Position numbers and translations under genes: made by a program
The notes under the pieces: model-generated
The model's input: the letters and a program-made list of their open reading frames with translations, nothing else
Told to the model about the DNA's origin: nothing
Databases searched by the model: none
Origin: Streptomyces rishiriensis
GTDB lineage: Bacteria; Actinomycetota; Actinomycetes; Streptomycetales; Streptomycetaceae
Length of the DNA: 64,000 nt
NCBI RefSeq assembly: GCF_003112535.1
Contig: NZ_BEWA01000002.1
Span: 248,001-312,000, forward strand
Direction of reading: 5' to 3'
Shown here: one piece after another, positions 35,833 through 44,808 of the stretch
How positions within the stretch are numbered: the stretch's first letter is position 1
How the letters are laid out: each line of letters opens with the position of its first letter

Positions 35833-37182
35833 ATGGGCGTCACGGGACCCCCCGGGCCGGTGATGGACCGGGACGAGGTCGACCGTGCGCTGGCGCGGCT
35901 CGGCGCGGAGCACGAGGCGATCGAGACCTCGCTCCTCGCCCTGCAGGACCACGCGGGCCGCAGACTCCTCGAAGGCGCCGAGCTCACCGGCGTCACCAAG
36001 GAGCGCTGGGCGTCCGCGGAGGCGTCGATCACGTTGCTGTGGGCGTACTTCGACGCCTACACGGCCGCGCTGCGCGGCGCCCGCGAGATCCGCTCGCGCC
36101 GTCGCTGGTCCAGTCGCGACGACCTGGTGGAGCTGACGGAGCTGCTGCGCGGCGAGTCCGTCACGGTCGCCGGATCGGTCGTCGGCTCGGTCGCCGGCTC
36201 AGTCGCCGGATCGGCCGAGGCCCCGACGCTGCAGGGCACGGGCAAGCTCAGCCAGAGCTTCTCCCTCACCACCCTCGTCGACCGGATGAACGAGCTGTAC
36301 GCGTCCTCGCTCGACATGGTCGTGACCGCCGACGCGGTGTGGTCGGCGCTGCCCGCGCGGATAGATTTACTGGCCGCCGAGCTCCAGCGCACGCGCCGGC
36401 TGGCGCACTCCGTCGGCGTCCGCCCCGGCGAACACCCTGCGGGCGACGACCTGGAGCGCATCACCCGCACGCTGACGTCCCTGCGCGAGCAGGTGGTGTC
36501 GGACCCGCTGGCCTTCTGGGTGCGCGCGCAGGGCAGTTCCGCGCCGGGCGGCGGCCGCCCGGACACCACGGTCTACGACCGCGAGGCGCGCGCCCTGGAG
36601 GACGTGCGCCGCGAGATCGACGCCGTGCTGACGGTCCGCCAGGACGCGGAACAGCGACTGGTGCGCCTGCGCGACGTCCTCAGCCGCGCCGACCGCACGC
36701 TCGCCGAGGCGCGCACCGCGCGCGGCGAGGTGCTGGCGAAGATCGCCGCCACGGAGGTGCCGGTGGTCAGCGGCCCGCCGACCGCGCTGCAGGAGCAGCT
36801 CGCGACGGCCGCCGAGTACCGCCGGCACGCCCAGTGGCACCGCCTGTCCCCGCTCCTGGAGTCCCTGGAGCAGAAGGCGGAGGACGAACTGCTGCGCGCC
36901 CGCGAGTCGTTGAGCGCGGTCACCCAGCCGCTGGCGGTCCGCGCGGAGCTGCGCGGCCGGCTGGACGCGTACAAGGCGAAGGTCGCCCGGCACGGACTCG
37001 CGGAGGACCCGTTCCTCATCGAGCGCTACGACGCGGCGCGCCGCATGCTGTGGAGCGCGCCCTGCGATCTGCGCGTCGCCGAACAGGCCGTCCTGCGCTA
37101 CCAGCAGGCGGCCGCCGAACAGCTCACGGCGCCGCGTGTGCCGGAGCAGGGCGGCCTTGAGGACCGTAGGGGGGAGCAGTAG
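35833..37182 (+). CDS. Coiled-coil protein of the PknG-like locus
   Basis: A 449-aa soluble, highly charged, helical protein with no recognised enzyme motif. Long coiled-coil stretches cover about residues 10-75, 150-200, 250-320 and 325-400. A short low-complexity insert of repeated 'VAGS' units (about residues 115-133) lies in the first half. It sits between the binding protein and the kinase, two bases before the kinase start, and so belongs to the same transcript. A scaffold or linker role between receptor and kinase is plausible but unproven. It has no counterpart in the mycobacterial three-gene unit. Confidence 0.8.
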   Translation: MGVTGPPGPVMDRDEVDRALARLGAEHEAIETSLLALQDHAGRRLLEGAELTGVTKERWASAEASITLLWAYFDAYTAALRGAREIRSRRRWSSRDDLVELTELLRGESVTVAGSVVGSVAGSVAGSAEAPTLQGTGKLSQSFSLTTLVDRMNELYASSLDMVVTADAVWSALPARIDLLAAELQRTRRLAHSVGVRPGEHPAGDDLERITRTLTSLREQVVSDPLAFWVRAQGSSAPGGGRPDTTVYDREARALEDVRREIDAVLTVRQDAEQRLVRLRDVLSRADRTLAEARTARGEVLAKIAATEVPVVSGPPTALQEQLATAAEYRRHAQWHRLSPLLESLEQKAEDELLRARESLSAVTQPLAVRAELRGRLDAYKAKVARHGLAEDPFLIERYDAARRMLWSAPCDLRVAEQAVLRYQQAAAEQLTAPRVPEQGGLEDRRGEQ

Positions 37183-37184
37183 CC

Positions 37185-39929
37185 ATGAGTCAGGCAGGAC
37201 AGCCATGTCAGCGGCCGGGCTGCGAGGGGTCGTACGAGGACGTCGGCGACGGCGAGCTGTACTGCGACAACTGCGGTCTGGCCCCGGTCGTCTCGTCCGG
37301 GGGCCCCTCCTCCGGGGAGGGTCTGCTCGGCTCACCGCCGACCGGCGTGACCCGGGGCGGCAAGGAGGGCACGGGCAGCGCCGGTTCACGCTCCAGCGGG
37401 CGCAGCGCCCGCAGCACCCGTACGTCGTCCCAGTCGTCGAAGTCGCGCCGCTCGGTGTCCGGGCGGCTCTCGCGGTCCCTGTCGGGCAAGTCGACGGGGC
37501 GTTCGGTGTCGGTGCGCAGCTCCGGCTCGACGGCCGGTTCCTCCGGCCGGACCCGGCTGGGCGTCGGCCTGGTCTCGGTGCCGCAGGTGCCGAAGCCCGA
37601 CCCGCGCGCGATGGTGCAGGAGAATCCCGAGGTCCCCGAGCGCAAGCGGTTCTGCTCGCGCTCCGACTGCGGTGCCCCGGTGGGCCGTTCGCGCGGCGAG
37701 CGGGAGGGGCGCACGGAGGGCTTCTGCACCAAGTGCGGCCACCCGTACTCCTTCGTGCCGAAGCTGAAGGCCGGGGACATCGTGCACGGCCAGTACGAGG
37801 TCGTGGGCGCCCTGGCGCACGGCGGCCTCGGCTGGGTCTACCTGGCCATCGACCGCCCGGTGCACGACCGGTGGGTCGTGCTGAAGGGCCTCCTGGACAC
37901 CGGCGACCAGGACGCGATGGCCGCGGCCATCTCCGAGCGACGCTTCCTCTCCGAGATCGAGCACGCCAACATCGTGCGGATCTACAACTTCGTCGAGCAC
38001 CTCGACCAGCGCACCGGCTCCCTCGACGGATACATCGTCATGGAGTACGTCGGCGGCAAGTCCCTCAAGGAGATCGCCAACGACCGTCGCACACCGCAGG
38101 GGAAGCGGGACCCGCTCCCGGTCGAGCAGGCCTGCGCGTACGGCATCGAGGCGCTCGAGGCGCTCGGCCATCTGCACAGCCGCAACCTGCTGTACTGCGA
38201 CTTCAAGGTCGACAACGCGATCCAGACCGAGGACGAGCTCAAGCTGATCGACATGGGCGCGGTCAGACGGATGGACGACGACGCGTCGGCCATCTACGGC
38301 ACGATCGGCTACCAGGGCCCGGAGGTAGCCGAGGTCGGGCCGTCGGTCGCCTCCGACCTGTACACCGTGGGCCGCACGCTCGCCGTCCTCACCTTCGACT
38401 TCCAGGGCTACACGACCGCCTTCGTGGACTCCCTGCCCGACCCCGACAACATCGAGGTCTTCCGCCAGTACGAGTCGTTCTACCGGCTCCTCGTCCGGGC
38501 CACCGACCCCGACCCGGCACGCCGGTTCGCCTCGGCGCAGGAGATGGCCGAGCAGCTGACCGGCGTGCTGCGCGAGGTCGTCTCGCTGCAGAGCGGCCGG
38601 GCGCGGCCCGCGCTGTCGACGCTGTTCGGGCCGGAACTCAAGGTCACGGACACGGAGCTGTTCCCCAAGCTGGACGGTGAGGTGTCACGGCTGGGCGCGC
38701 GGGTGGCGGTCAACTCCCGTCGTCTGTTTGGGGGTTACGGGTCCGCCCGGCCCGTTCCCGTTCCCGCTCTCGCGCTCGCCGGTGGGACGGGCGGCGCGGC
38801 CACGCCGTCCGGCGCCCCGGGCGCGGCGCCCGGCCTGCCCGGCACGCCCGGCGCCGCACCGGCGCTCGCCTTCGCGGGCGGCGCCGGCGTCGTCCCCGCG
38901 GGCGGCCCGCTGCCGGGCGCGGGCGGCGCTTCGCCGGGGGCGGGCGGCGGTTCCGCCGCGGGGGGCGGCGCACCCGCGGTCGTCCCCGGCGGCCTGGTGA
39001 AGACCGTCCCCGCACCCGCCGCGGCCCTCGCCCTGCCCGTCCCCCATGTCGACCCCTCCGACCCCAACGCCGGTTTTCTGGCGGGCCTGTTGGCGTCCGC
39101 GCCGGCCGAGCTGATCTCGGCCCTGACGGCCGCGCCGGCGCCGTCGGTCGAGACCCGGCTGCGGCAGATCCGCGCCTGGCTGGAGAACGGCGACCACCAG
39201 GCCGCCCTCGCCTCCCTCCGCGAGCTGGAGGACGAACAGTCCGACGACTGGCGGGTGGTCTGGTACCGGGGCGTGGCCGCGCTGGTCACCGGCGACCACG
39301 AGGGCGCCGCACTGGCCTTCGACGCGATCTACGACGCCTTCCCGGGCGAGCCCGCGCCCAAGCTGGCGCTCGGCCTGTGCGCGGAGGTGCTGGGGCAGCT
39401 CGACAACGCCGCCGAGTACTACCGCCTGGTGTGGTCGACCGACCCCAGCTATGTGAGCGCGGCGTTCGGCCTGGCGCGCGTGCAACTGGCCGCCGGGGAC
39501 CGCAGTCGCGCCGTCCGGACGCTGGAGTCGGTGCCGGAGTCGTCCATCCACTACACGGCCGCGCGGGTCGCGGCCGTGCGGGCCCGGCTCCGGCAGCGGA
39601 CCGCTCTCGCCTCCGACGTACCCTTCCAGGAGGACCTCGTCGCCGCCGCGGCGCAGGTCGAGGCGCTGGACGCGTACGGCCTCGACCCGACGCGGCGCGA
39701 GCAGTTGTCCGCCGAAGTCCTCGGCTGCGCCCTCGACTGGATACTCTCCGGTGGCCGGGACGCGGCGCCGGCCGCCCGGTCTCTGCTCGGCAGCGAACTG
39801 GACGAGCGAGGGCTGCGCTTCGGCCTGGAGCGCTCGTACCGCACGCTGGCCCGGCTGGCGACCGGCGGCGAAGAGAGGATCGACCTGGTGGAACGCGCCA
39901 ATCGTTACCGCCCCCGGACGTGGGTGTAG
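37185..39929 (+). CDS. pknG: PknG-like serine/threonine protein kinase
   Basis: A 914-aa cytosolic kinase. An N-terminal zinc ribbon (C8, C13, C27, C30) is followed by a Ser/Arg-rich linker and a rubredoxin-like cluster (C157, C162, C181, C184). The kinase domain starts at YEVVGALAHGGLGWVYLA, with VVLKGL lysine, the PknG-typical FVEHLDQ and YIVMEYVGGKSLKE, catalytic loop LLYCDFKVDN and IDMGAV in the DFG position. A Gly/Ala/Pro linker (residues about 525-630) precedes TPR repeats (about 640-900). This order, rubredoxin-kinase-TPR, is that of mycobacterial PknG. The extra N-terminal ribbon differs. Next to it are a phosphatase and an FHA protein, completing a phospho-signalling set. Confidence 0.92.
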   Translation: MSQAGQPCQRPGCEGSYEDVGDGELYCDNCGLAPVVSSGGPSSGEGLLGSPPTGVTRGGKEGTGSAGSRSSGRSARSTRTSSQSSKSRRSVSGRLSRSLSGKSTGRSVSVRSSGSTAGSSGRTRLGVGLVSVPQVPKPDPRAMVQENPEVPERKRFCSRSDCGAPVGRSRGEREGRTEGFCTKCGHPYSFVPKLKAGDIVHGQYEVVGALAHGGLGWVYLAIDRPVHDRWVVLKGLLDTGDQDAMAAAISERRFLSEIEHANIVRIYNFVEHLDQRTGSLDGYIVMEYVGGKSLKEIANDRRTPQGKRDPLPVEQACAYGIEALEALGHLHSRNLLYCDFKVDNAIQTEDELKLIDMGAVRRMDDDASAIYGTIGYQGPEVAEVGPSVASDLYTVGRTLAVLTFDFQGYTTAFVDSLPDPDNIEVFRQYESFYRLLVRATDPDPARRFASAQEMAEQLTGVLREVVSLQSGRARPALSTLFGPELKVTDTELFPKLDGEVSRLGARVAVNSRRLFGGYGSARPVPVPALALAGGTGGAATPSGAPGAAPGLPGTPGAAPALAFAGGAGVVPAGGPLPGAGGASPGAGGGSAAGGGAPAVVPGGLVKTVPAPAAALALPVPHVDPSDPNAGFLAGLLASAPAELISALTAAPAPSVETRLRQIRAWLENGDHQAALASLRELEDEQSDDWRVVWYRGVAALVTGDHEGAALAFDAIYDAFPGEPAPKLALGLCAEVLGQLDNAAEYYRLVWSTDPSYVSAAFGLARVQLAAGDRSRAVRTLESVPESSIHYTAARVAAVRARLRQRTALASDVPFQEDLVAAAAQVEALDAYGLDPTRREQLSAEVLGCALDWILSGGRDAAPAARSLLGSELDERGLRFGLERSYRTLARLATGGEERIDLVERANRYRPRTWV

Positions 39930-39932
39930 TCA

Positions 39933-41276
39933 ATGTCGCAGATGCCCCGGCAGGCCGCCCTGCCGACGTGCCCGAGCTGCGCGGAGCCGCTCGACGCGGG
40001 TGACCGTTTCTGCGGTGCGTGCGGATACGACCTGTCCGCCGTGCCGCGCCCGGACGACCATCCGACCCTTACGATGAACGGCTCCGCGCAGCCGGCCCCC
40101 GCGCAGGGGACGACGCACGGCACGGGCACGGCGGGACCTGCGGGAGCCGAGGCGCTGGGCGTGAACGGCACGGCCGTCCCGGGCGCGGACGCGAGCGGCG
40201 TCCCCGGCGTGCCCGGGGCCCCGCTGCCGCCGCTCGCCGCGGCGGGCCCGGGCGCGCCCGTCGCCGGGGTCCGGTTCGACCGGCCCTCGGAGCCCGACGA
40301 GTACGCCCTGCAGGCGCCCGACCCCCGGGTGGCCGCCGAGGCCGCGGCGGTGGCCGAGACCGCGAAGGTGTGCGTGGCCTGCCGCGCGGGCCGGGTGGAC
40401 GACGACGGTTACTGCGAGAACTGCGGACACGCCCAGCCGCGCGAACGCGACCACATGGAGGCGGAGTCGGGCCCGATCGCCGCCGTCAGCGACCGCGGAC
40501 TGCGCCACCACCGCAACGAGGACGCCTTCGGCCTCGGCTGCACCGCGCTCCCCGACGGCTCGCCCGCGCTCGTGGCGATCGTCTGCGACGGAGTGTCGTC
40601 CGCGACCCGCCCCGACGACGCCTCCCTGGCCGCCTCGAAGGCGGCGAGCGAGTCCCTGCTGGCGGCCCTGCCGCAGGGAGCGCACCCCCAGCAGGCGATG
40701 CACGAGGCGATCGTCGCCGCCTCGCACGCGGTCAACGCGCTGGCCGACGAGCCGGCCACGGCCCGCGAGCAGGCCCCGCACCAGAACGCCCCCGCCTGCA
40801 CACTCGTCGGATCGGTGGTCACCGCCGGTCTGCTGGTCGTCGGCTGGGTCGGCGACAGCCGTGCCTACTGGGTTCCCACGGACCGCAGTTCGCCCCCGGC
40901 CCGGCTCACCGAGGACGACTCGTGGGCCGCGCAGATGGTCGCAGCGGGCCTGATGAGCGAGGCGGAGGCCTACGCCGACGAGCGCGCCCACGCGATCACC
41001 GGCTGGCTCGGCGCCGACGCCTACGAACTGGAGCCGCACACCGCTTCCTTCAAGCCGGACCGGCCCGGTGTCGTGGTGGTGTGCACGGACGGCCTGTGGA
41101 ACTACGCGGAGGCCGCTGAGGAGATGGCCGAGGTCCTCCCGCCGGACGCCGCCGGCCGGCCGCTGCACAGCGCACGGGTACTGGTCGGCCACGCCCTCGA
41201 CGGCGGGGGCCACGACAACGTAACAGTGGCCCTCGTGCCGTTCCCCGCCCCCGTCCAGGGGGCAGGATCGGCCTGA
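39933..41276 (+). CDS. PP2C-family protein phosphatase with zinc ribbons
   Basis: A 447-aa phosphatase. N-terminal zinc ribbon (C13, C16, C27, C30), Gly/Ala-rich linker, second ribbon (VCVACRAGRVDDDGYCENCG), then the PP2C domain: SDRGLRHHRNEDAFGL, VAIVCDGVSSA, GWVGDSRAYWV, VVVCTDGLWN and GHDNVTVALV. The metal-binding aspartates of the family are present. It should reverse phosphorylation by the adjacent PknG-like kinase. The start lies three bases after the kinase stop. The ribbon style matches those on the kinase and the FHA protein. Confidence 0.92.
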   Translation: MSQMPRQAALPTCPSCAEPLDAGDRFCGACGYDLSAVPRPDDHPTLTMNGSAQPAPAQGTTHGTGTAGPAGAEALGVNGTAVPGADASGVPGVPGAPLPPLAAAGPGAPVAGVRFDRPSEPDEYALQAPDPRVAAEAAAVAETAKVCVACRAGRVDDDGYCENCGHAQPRERDHMEAESGPIAAVSDRGLRHHRNEDAFGLGCTALPDGSPALVAIVCDGVSSATRPDDASLAASKAASESLLAALPQGAHPQQAMHEAIVAASHAVNALADEPATAREQAPHQNAPACTLVGSVVTAGLLVVGWVGDSRAYWVPTDRSSPPARLTEDDSWAAQMVAAGLMSEAEAYADERAHAITGWLGADAYELEPHTASFKPDRPGVVVVCTDGLWNYAEAAEEMAEVLPPDAAGRPLHSARVLVGHALDGGGHDNVTVALVPFPAPVQGAGSA

Positions 41277-41312
41277 GGCCGCGGCACGGGAACGCCGGGA
41301 CACCCGGCAACC

Positions 41313-41384
41313 GGGGCACCGGGGCACCGGGGCACCGGGGCACCGGGGCACCGGGGCACCGGGGCACCGGGGCACCGGGGCACC
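41313..41384. repeat. Tandem repeat, nine copies of an 8-bp unit
   Basis: GGGGCACC is repeated nine times without a mismatch, then decays into related units up to about 41440. It lies in the 276-bp gap between the phosphatase and VWA genes. The unit length is not a multiple of three and no real gene covers it. Confidence 0.9.
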
Positions 41385-41552
41385 GGGACATCTGAACACC
41401 GGAGCACCAGAACGCCGGGGACGCCGGGGACACCGGAAGCGCCGCCGGCACGGGGACACATGGGGAAGCACGCGCACGGACCGGTGGGGACCGGTCCGTG
41501 TCCAGACATCGCCCTGCGAACGTGGGGTTTTCCGAGGGGGATCTGAGCAGGC

Positions 41553-42899
41553 ATGGCCAATTTCTCGAAGTCGAACGTGCCGCAGTTCTCGGTGGACGTC
41601 TACCAGAACGAGTACCTGCCGGAGGGCGGTCGCGAGGTCAACGCGATCGTCACGGTCACCGCCACCGGCGGCGGCACGGTGGGCAGCGCGGTCGCCGCGC
41701 CGCACCTGTACGCGCGGGGCCAGGGCCCGTCCGCCGCCGTGGCGATCATGGTGGACTGCTCCGGCTCGATGGACTATCCGCCGACCAAGATGCGCAACGC
41801 CCGCGACGCCACCGCCGCCGCCGTCGACACCCTGCGCGACGGGGTGCACTTCGCGGTGATCGGCGGCACGCACGTCGCCAAGGAGGTCTACCCGGGCGGC
41901 GGCCGGCTCGCGGTCGCCGACGCGACCACCCGCGAGCAGGCCAAGCAGGCGCTGCGCCGGCTGAGCGCGGGCGGAGGCACGGCCATCGGCACCTGGCTGC
42001 GGCTCGCCGACCGACTGCTGTCCACGGCCGACGTCGCCATCCGGCACGGCATCCTGCTCACCGACGGCCGCAACGAGCACGAGTCGCCGCAGGACCTCAG
42101 GGCCGCCCTCGACGACTGCGCCGGACGGTTCACCTGTGACGCCCGCGGCGTGGGCACCGACTGGGAAGTGAAAGAAGTCACAGGGATCGCCTCCGCCCTG
42201 CTCGGCACCGCCGACATCGTCGCCGATCCGGCCGGCCTCGCCGCCGACTTCACGCAGATGATGGAGACGGCGATGGGCAAGGAGGTCGCGGACGTCGCCC
42301 TGCGGCTGTGGACCCCGGTCGGCACCGCCGTCAGGTTCGTCAAGCAGGTCGCGCCGACGGTCGAGGAGCTGACCGAACGCCGCACCGAGGCGGGCCCGCG
42401 CGCGGGCGACTACCCCACCGGTTCCTGGGGCGACGAGTCCCGCGACTACCACGTGTGCGTCGAGGTCCCCGCGGCGAGCGTCGGCCAGGAGATGCTGGCC
42501 GCGCGCGTCTCGCTGGTGATCCCGCAGCCTGAGGGCGCCGTCCACAACCTGGGGGCGCAGGGGTTGGTGCGAGCCGTGTGGACCGACGACATGGCCGCCT
42601 CCACGTCGATCAACCCCCAGGTCGCCCACTACACGGGCCAGGCCGAACTGGCCCAGGTGATCCAGCAGGGGCTGGATCTGCGCAAAGCGGGCGATATGGA
42701 TGGAGCGACGGCGAAACTGGGCCGGGCGGTGCAGCTCGCGAGCGTCTCGGGGAACGCGGATACTGCGAAACTGCTTGCGAAGGTGGTGGACGTGGTCGAC
42801 GCGACGACAGGTACTGTGCGACTGAAGGCCAAGGTCGCGGACGCCGACGAGATGACGCTCGAGACCCGGTCCACAAAGACTGTTCGTGTAAAGAAGTGA
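41553..42899 (+). CDS. VWA domain protein of the phospho-signalling locus
   Basis: A 448-aa cytosolic protein. A von Willebrand factor A domain occupies about residues 55-230 with an intact MIDAS motif DCSGSMD, the T of GGGTAIGTWL and the D of LLTDGRNEH. The middle part is a beta-sandwich (VALRLWTPVGTAVRFVKQV, DYHVCVEVPAASVGQEML). The C-terminal 90 residues contain a TPR-like helical pair (LDLRKAGDMDGATAKLGRAV) and end TKTVRVKK. It likely mediates metal-dependent protein contact within the kinase/phosphatase/FHA complex; this is inference from context. Confidence 0.9.
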   Translation: MANFSKSNVPQFSVDVYQNEYLPEGGREVNAIVTVTATGGGTVGSAVAAPHLYARGQGPSAAVAIMVDCSGSMDYPPTKMRNARDATAAAVDTLRDGVHFAVIGGTHVAKEVYPGGGRLAVADATTREQAKQALRRLSAGGGTAIGTWLRLADRLLSTADVAIRHGILLTDGRNEHESPQDLRAALDDCAGRFTCDARGVGTDWEVKEVTGIASALLGTADIVADPAGLAADFTQMMETAMGKEVADVALRLWTPVGTAVRFVKQVAPTVEELTERRTEAGPRAGDYPTGSWGDESRDYHVCVEVPAASVGQEMLAARVSLVIPQPEGAVHNLGAQGLVRAVWTDDMAASTSINPQVAHYTGQAELAQVIQQGLDLRKAGDMDGATAKLGRAVQLASVSGNADTAKLLAKVVDVVDATTGTVRLKAKVADADEMTLETRSTKTVRVKK

Positions 42900-42965
42900 C
42901 CTGAACGAGCCTCCGGGACACCGCAGGCCTCCGGGACACCGAAGGAGAGAGGGGGACGCGCCGAC

Positions 42966-44798
42966 ATGCCGACCTGCCCGAACGGACACCAGTCGGGTTC
43001 CGACGACTGGTGCGAGGTCTGCGGTCACCGCATGGCCGGTGCCGTGCCCCCGCCCCCTCCCCCGCCGCCCCCGCCCGGCGGTTACGGCTTCCCGCCTCCC
43101 CCGCCCGGCCAGGGCGGGCAGGGCGGCCAGCCCGGAGGACGTCATTCGTCCGCCGGGCCCCAGCACGAGCCCGAGCTCTGCCCGCAGTGCCGCACGCCCC
43201 GCGAGGGCGGTGCGCCGTTCTGCGAGGAGTGCCGCTGGAACTTCCTGACCAACACGGCGACCTCGTACACCCCGGCCGCCCCACGCCCCCCGGCCTCCGG
43301 CCCGGGCGCGGGCGGTCCGGGCGGTCCGGGCCCGCAGGGTCAGGGCCCCGGTGGTCAGGGCCCCGGTGGTCAGGGCGGACGGTTCCAGCCGCCTCCTCCG
43401 TCCTACGGGGGCAGCGACTCCTTCGACTACCAGGGTTCACGCCCGTCCCAGGTGAACCGCCCCGCCGAGCCGATCCCGCCGTTCGGCGGCGAGCCCTCGG
43501 GACCGGGCGGACCCGGTGGTCAGGGCGGTCCGCCGCCGTTCGGACGCGAGCCCTCCGGTCCGGGCGGACCCGGCAGCACGGCCGGCGGTCCCCCGCCGGG
43601 CGCCTACGGTCGTGACCCGTCCGGTCCGGGCGGCAGTCCCTTCGGACGCGAGCCGTCCGGCCCCGGCGGTCGTCCTCCCGGCCCGCCCGGCGACCCCTTC
43701 GGACGCGAACCGTCCGGCCCGCCCTCGGACCCCTACCGGCGTGAGCAGCCCGGCCAGTCCTCCGACCCCTTCGGACGCGAACCCTCCGGTCCCTCCGGCG
43801 ACCCCTTCGGACGCGAGCCCTCGGGCCCCGGCGGCGGCCGTCCTCCGGGCCAGGGCGGTCCCTCTGGTCCCTCTGGTCCCGGTGGTCCCGGTCAGGGAGG
43901 TCCGTCCGGCTTCGGCGGCGACCCCTCGCGGCCGGTCCCGCCGCCGACCGGTCCCCATCCCACCGCCGGCCCCGGCTTCCCGGGCCAGGGCGGTCCCGGC
44001 GGTCCCGGCGGACAGGGCGGCCGCGGCGGCCAGAACGGTCCCGGCGGTCCCGGCGGGCAGGGCGGCCCCGGAGGCCAGGGCGGCCCCGGAGGCCAGGGCG
44101 GCTACGGACAGGGCGGTGGTCCCGGAGGCCAGGGCATTCCGCAGGCCTACCAGCCGTCCGGTCCGTCGGCCCCGTCCGGCTTCCCGCAGGAGACCGGCCG
44201 GCCACAGCCCGGCGGCCGGCCCTTCGGCGGCGGTGACGACGACTGGGTGCTCCCCCCGCCGTCGCACACGGGTCCCGGCCAGGGCGACCCCAGGAACCCC
44301 GGCCCGGGCCAGGGCGGCGGTGGCTACGGCTACCCGCAGCCCGGCGGCACGCAGGCTCCGCCCCCGCCCGGCCCGTCGTTCCAGCAGCAGCCGACGACCT
44401 GGACCGCGACGATCGGCCCGGACCGCGCGTACTTCATGGCGATGATGCACCGCTCCGGCCCCGAGGCCGCGGGACTGAACCTGCCCGCGTACTCGCCCGA
44501 GCAGCAGCGCACGCTCACCGGCAACCAGATCACCATCGGCCGCCGTCGCCACTCCACCGGCGAGACCCCCGACATAGACCTGTCGGTGCCGCCGGAGGAC
44601 CCGGGCGTCTCGCACCAGCACGCGGTGCTGGTCCAGCAGCCGGACGGCAGCTGGGCCGTCGTCGACCAGAACTCGACGAACGGCACCACGGTGAACGGCT
44701 CCGAAGAACCGATCCAGCCGTTCGTCCCGGTACCGCTGCAGGACGGCGACCAGGTGCACGTCGGCGCCTGGACGACGATCACGATCCGCCGCGGCTGA
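42966..44798 (+). CDS. FHA domain protein with zinc ribbons and Gly/Pro linker
   Basis: A 610-aa protein. N-terminal zinc binding segment (CPNGHQSGSDDWCEVCG), a second ribbon near residue 75 (CPQCRTPREGGAPFCEEC), then about 380 residues of Gly/Pro/Gln-rich linker with recurring FGREPSGP units. The C-terminal FHA domain shows ITIGRRRHS, SHQHAVL and NSTNGTTVNG, which read phosphothreonine. It is the probable phosphopeptide reader for the PknG-like kinase and is the last gene of the locus. It ends 10 bases before a convergent methyltransferase gene. Confidence 0.92.
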   Translation: MPTCPNGHQSGSDDWCEVCGHRMAGAVPPPPPPPPPPGGYGFPPPPPGQGGQGGQPGGRHSSAGPQHEPELCPQCRTPREGGAPFCEECRWNFLTNTATSYTPAAPRPPASGPGAGGPGGPGPQGQGPGGQGPGGQGGRFQPPPPSYGGSDSFDYQGSRPSQVNRPAEPIPPFGGEPSGPGGPGGQGGPPPFGREPSGPGGPGSTAGGPPPGAYGRDPSGPGGSPFGREPSGPGGRPPGPPGDPFGREPSGPPSDPYRREQPGQSSDPFGREPSGPSGDPFGREPSGPGGGRPPGQGGPSGPSGPGGPGQGGPSGFGGDPSRPVPPPTGPHPTAGPGFPGQGGPGGPGGQGGRGGQNGPGGPGGQGGPGGQGGPGGQGGYGQGGGPGGQGIPQAYQPSGPSAPSGFPQETGRPQPGGRPFGGGDDDWVLPPPSHTGPGQGDPRNPGPGQGGGGYGYPQPGGTQAPPPPGPSFQQQPTTWTATIGPDRAYFMAMMHRSGPEAAGLNLPAYSPEQQRTLTGNQITIGRRRHSTGETPDIDLSVPPEDPGVSHQHAVLVQQPDGSWAVVDQNSTNGTTVNGSEEPIQPFVPVPLQDGDQVHVGAWTTITIRRG

Positions 44799-44808
44799 GC
44801 GAGGTCCG

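Noticed and set aside
41313..41451. Tandem array considered as CRISPR
   Set aside because: Units of 8 bp without spacers; no cas genes in the window.
39930..43166. 1078-codon minus-strand frame opposite the phosphatase and VWA genes
   Set aside because: It crosses the 8-bp tandem array as PRCPGAPV-type repeats and has no domain; the plus-strand genes are unambiguous.
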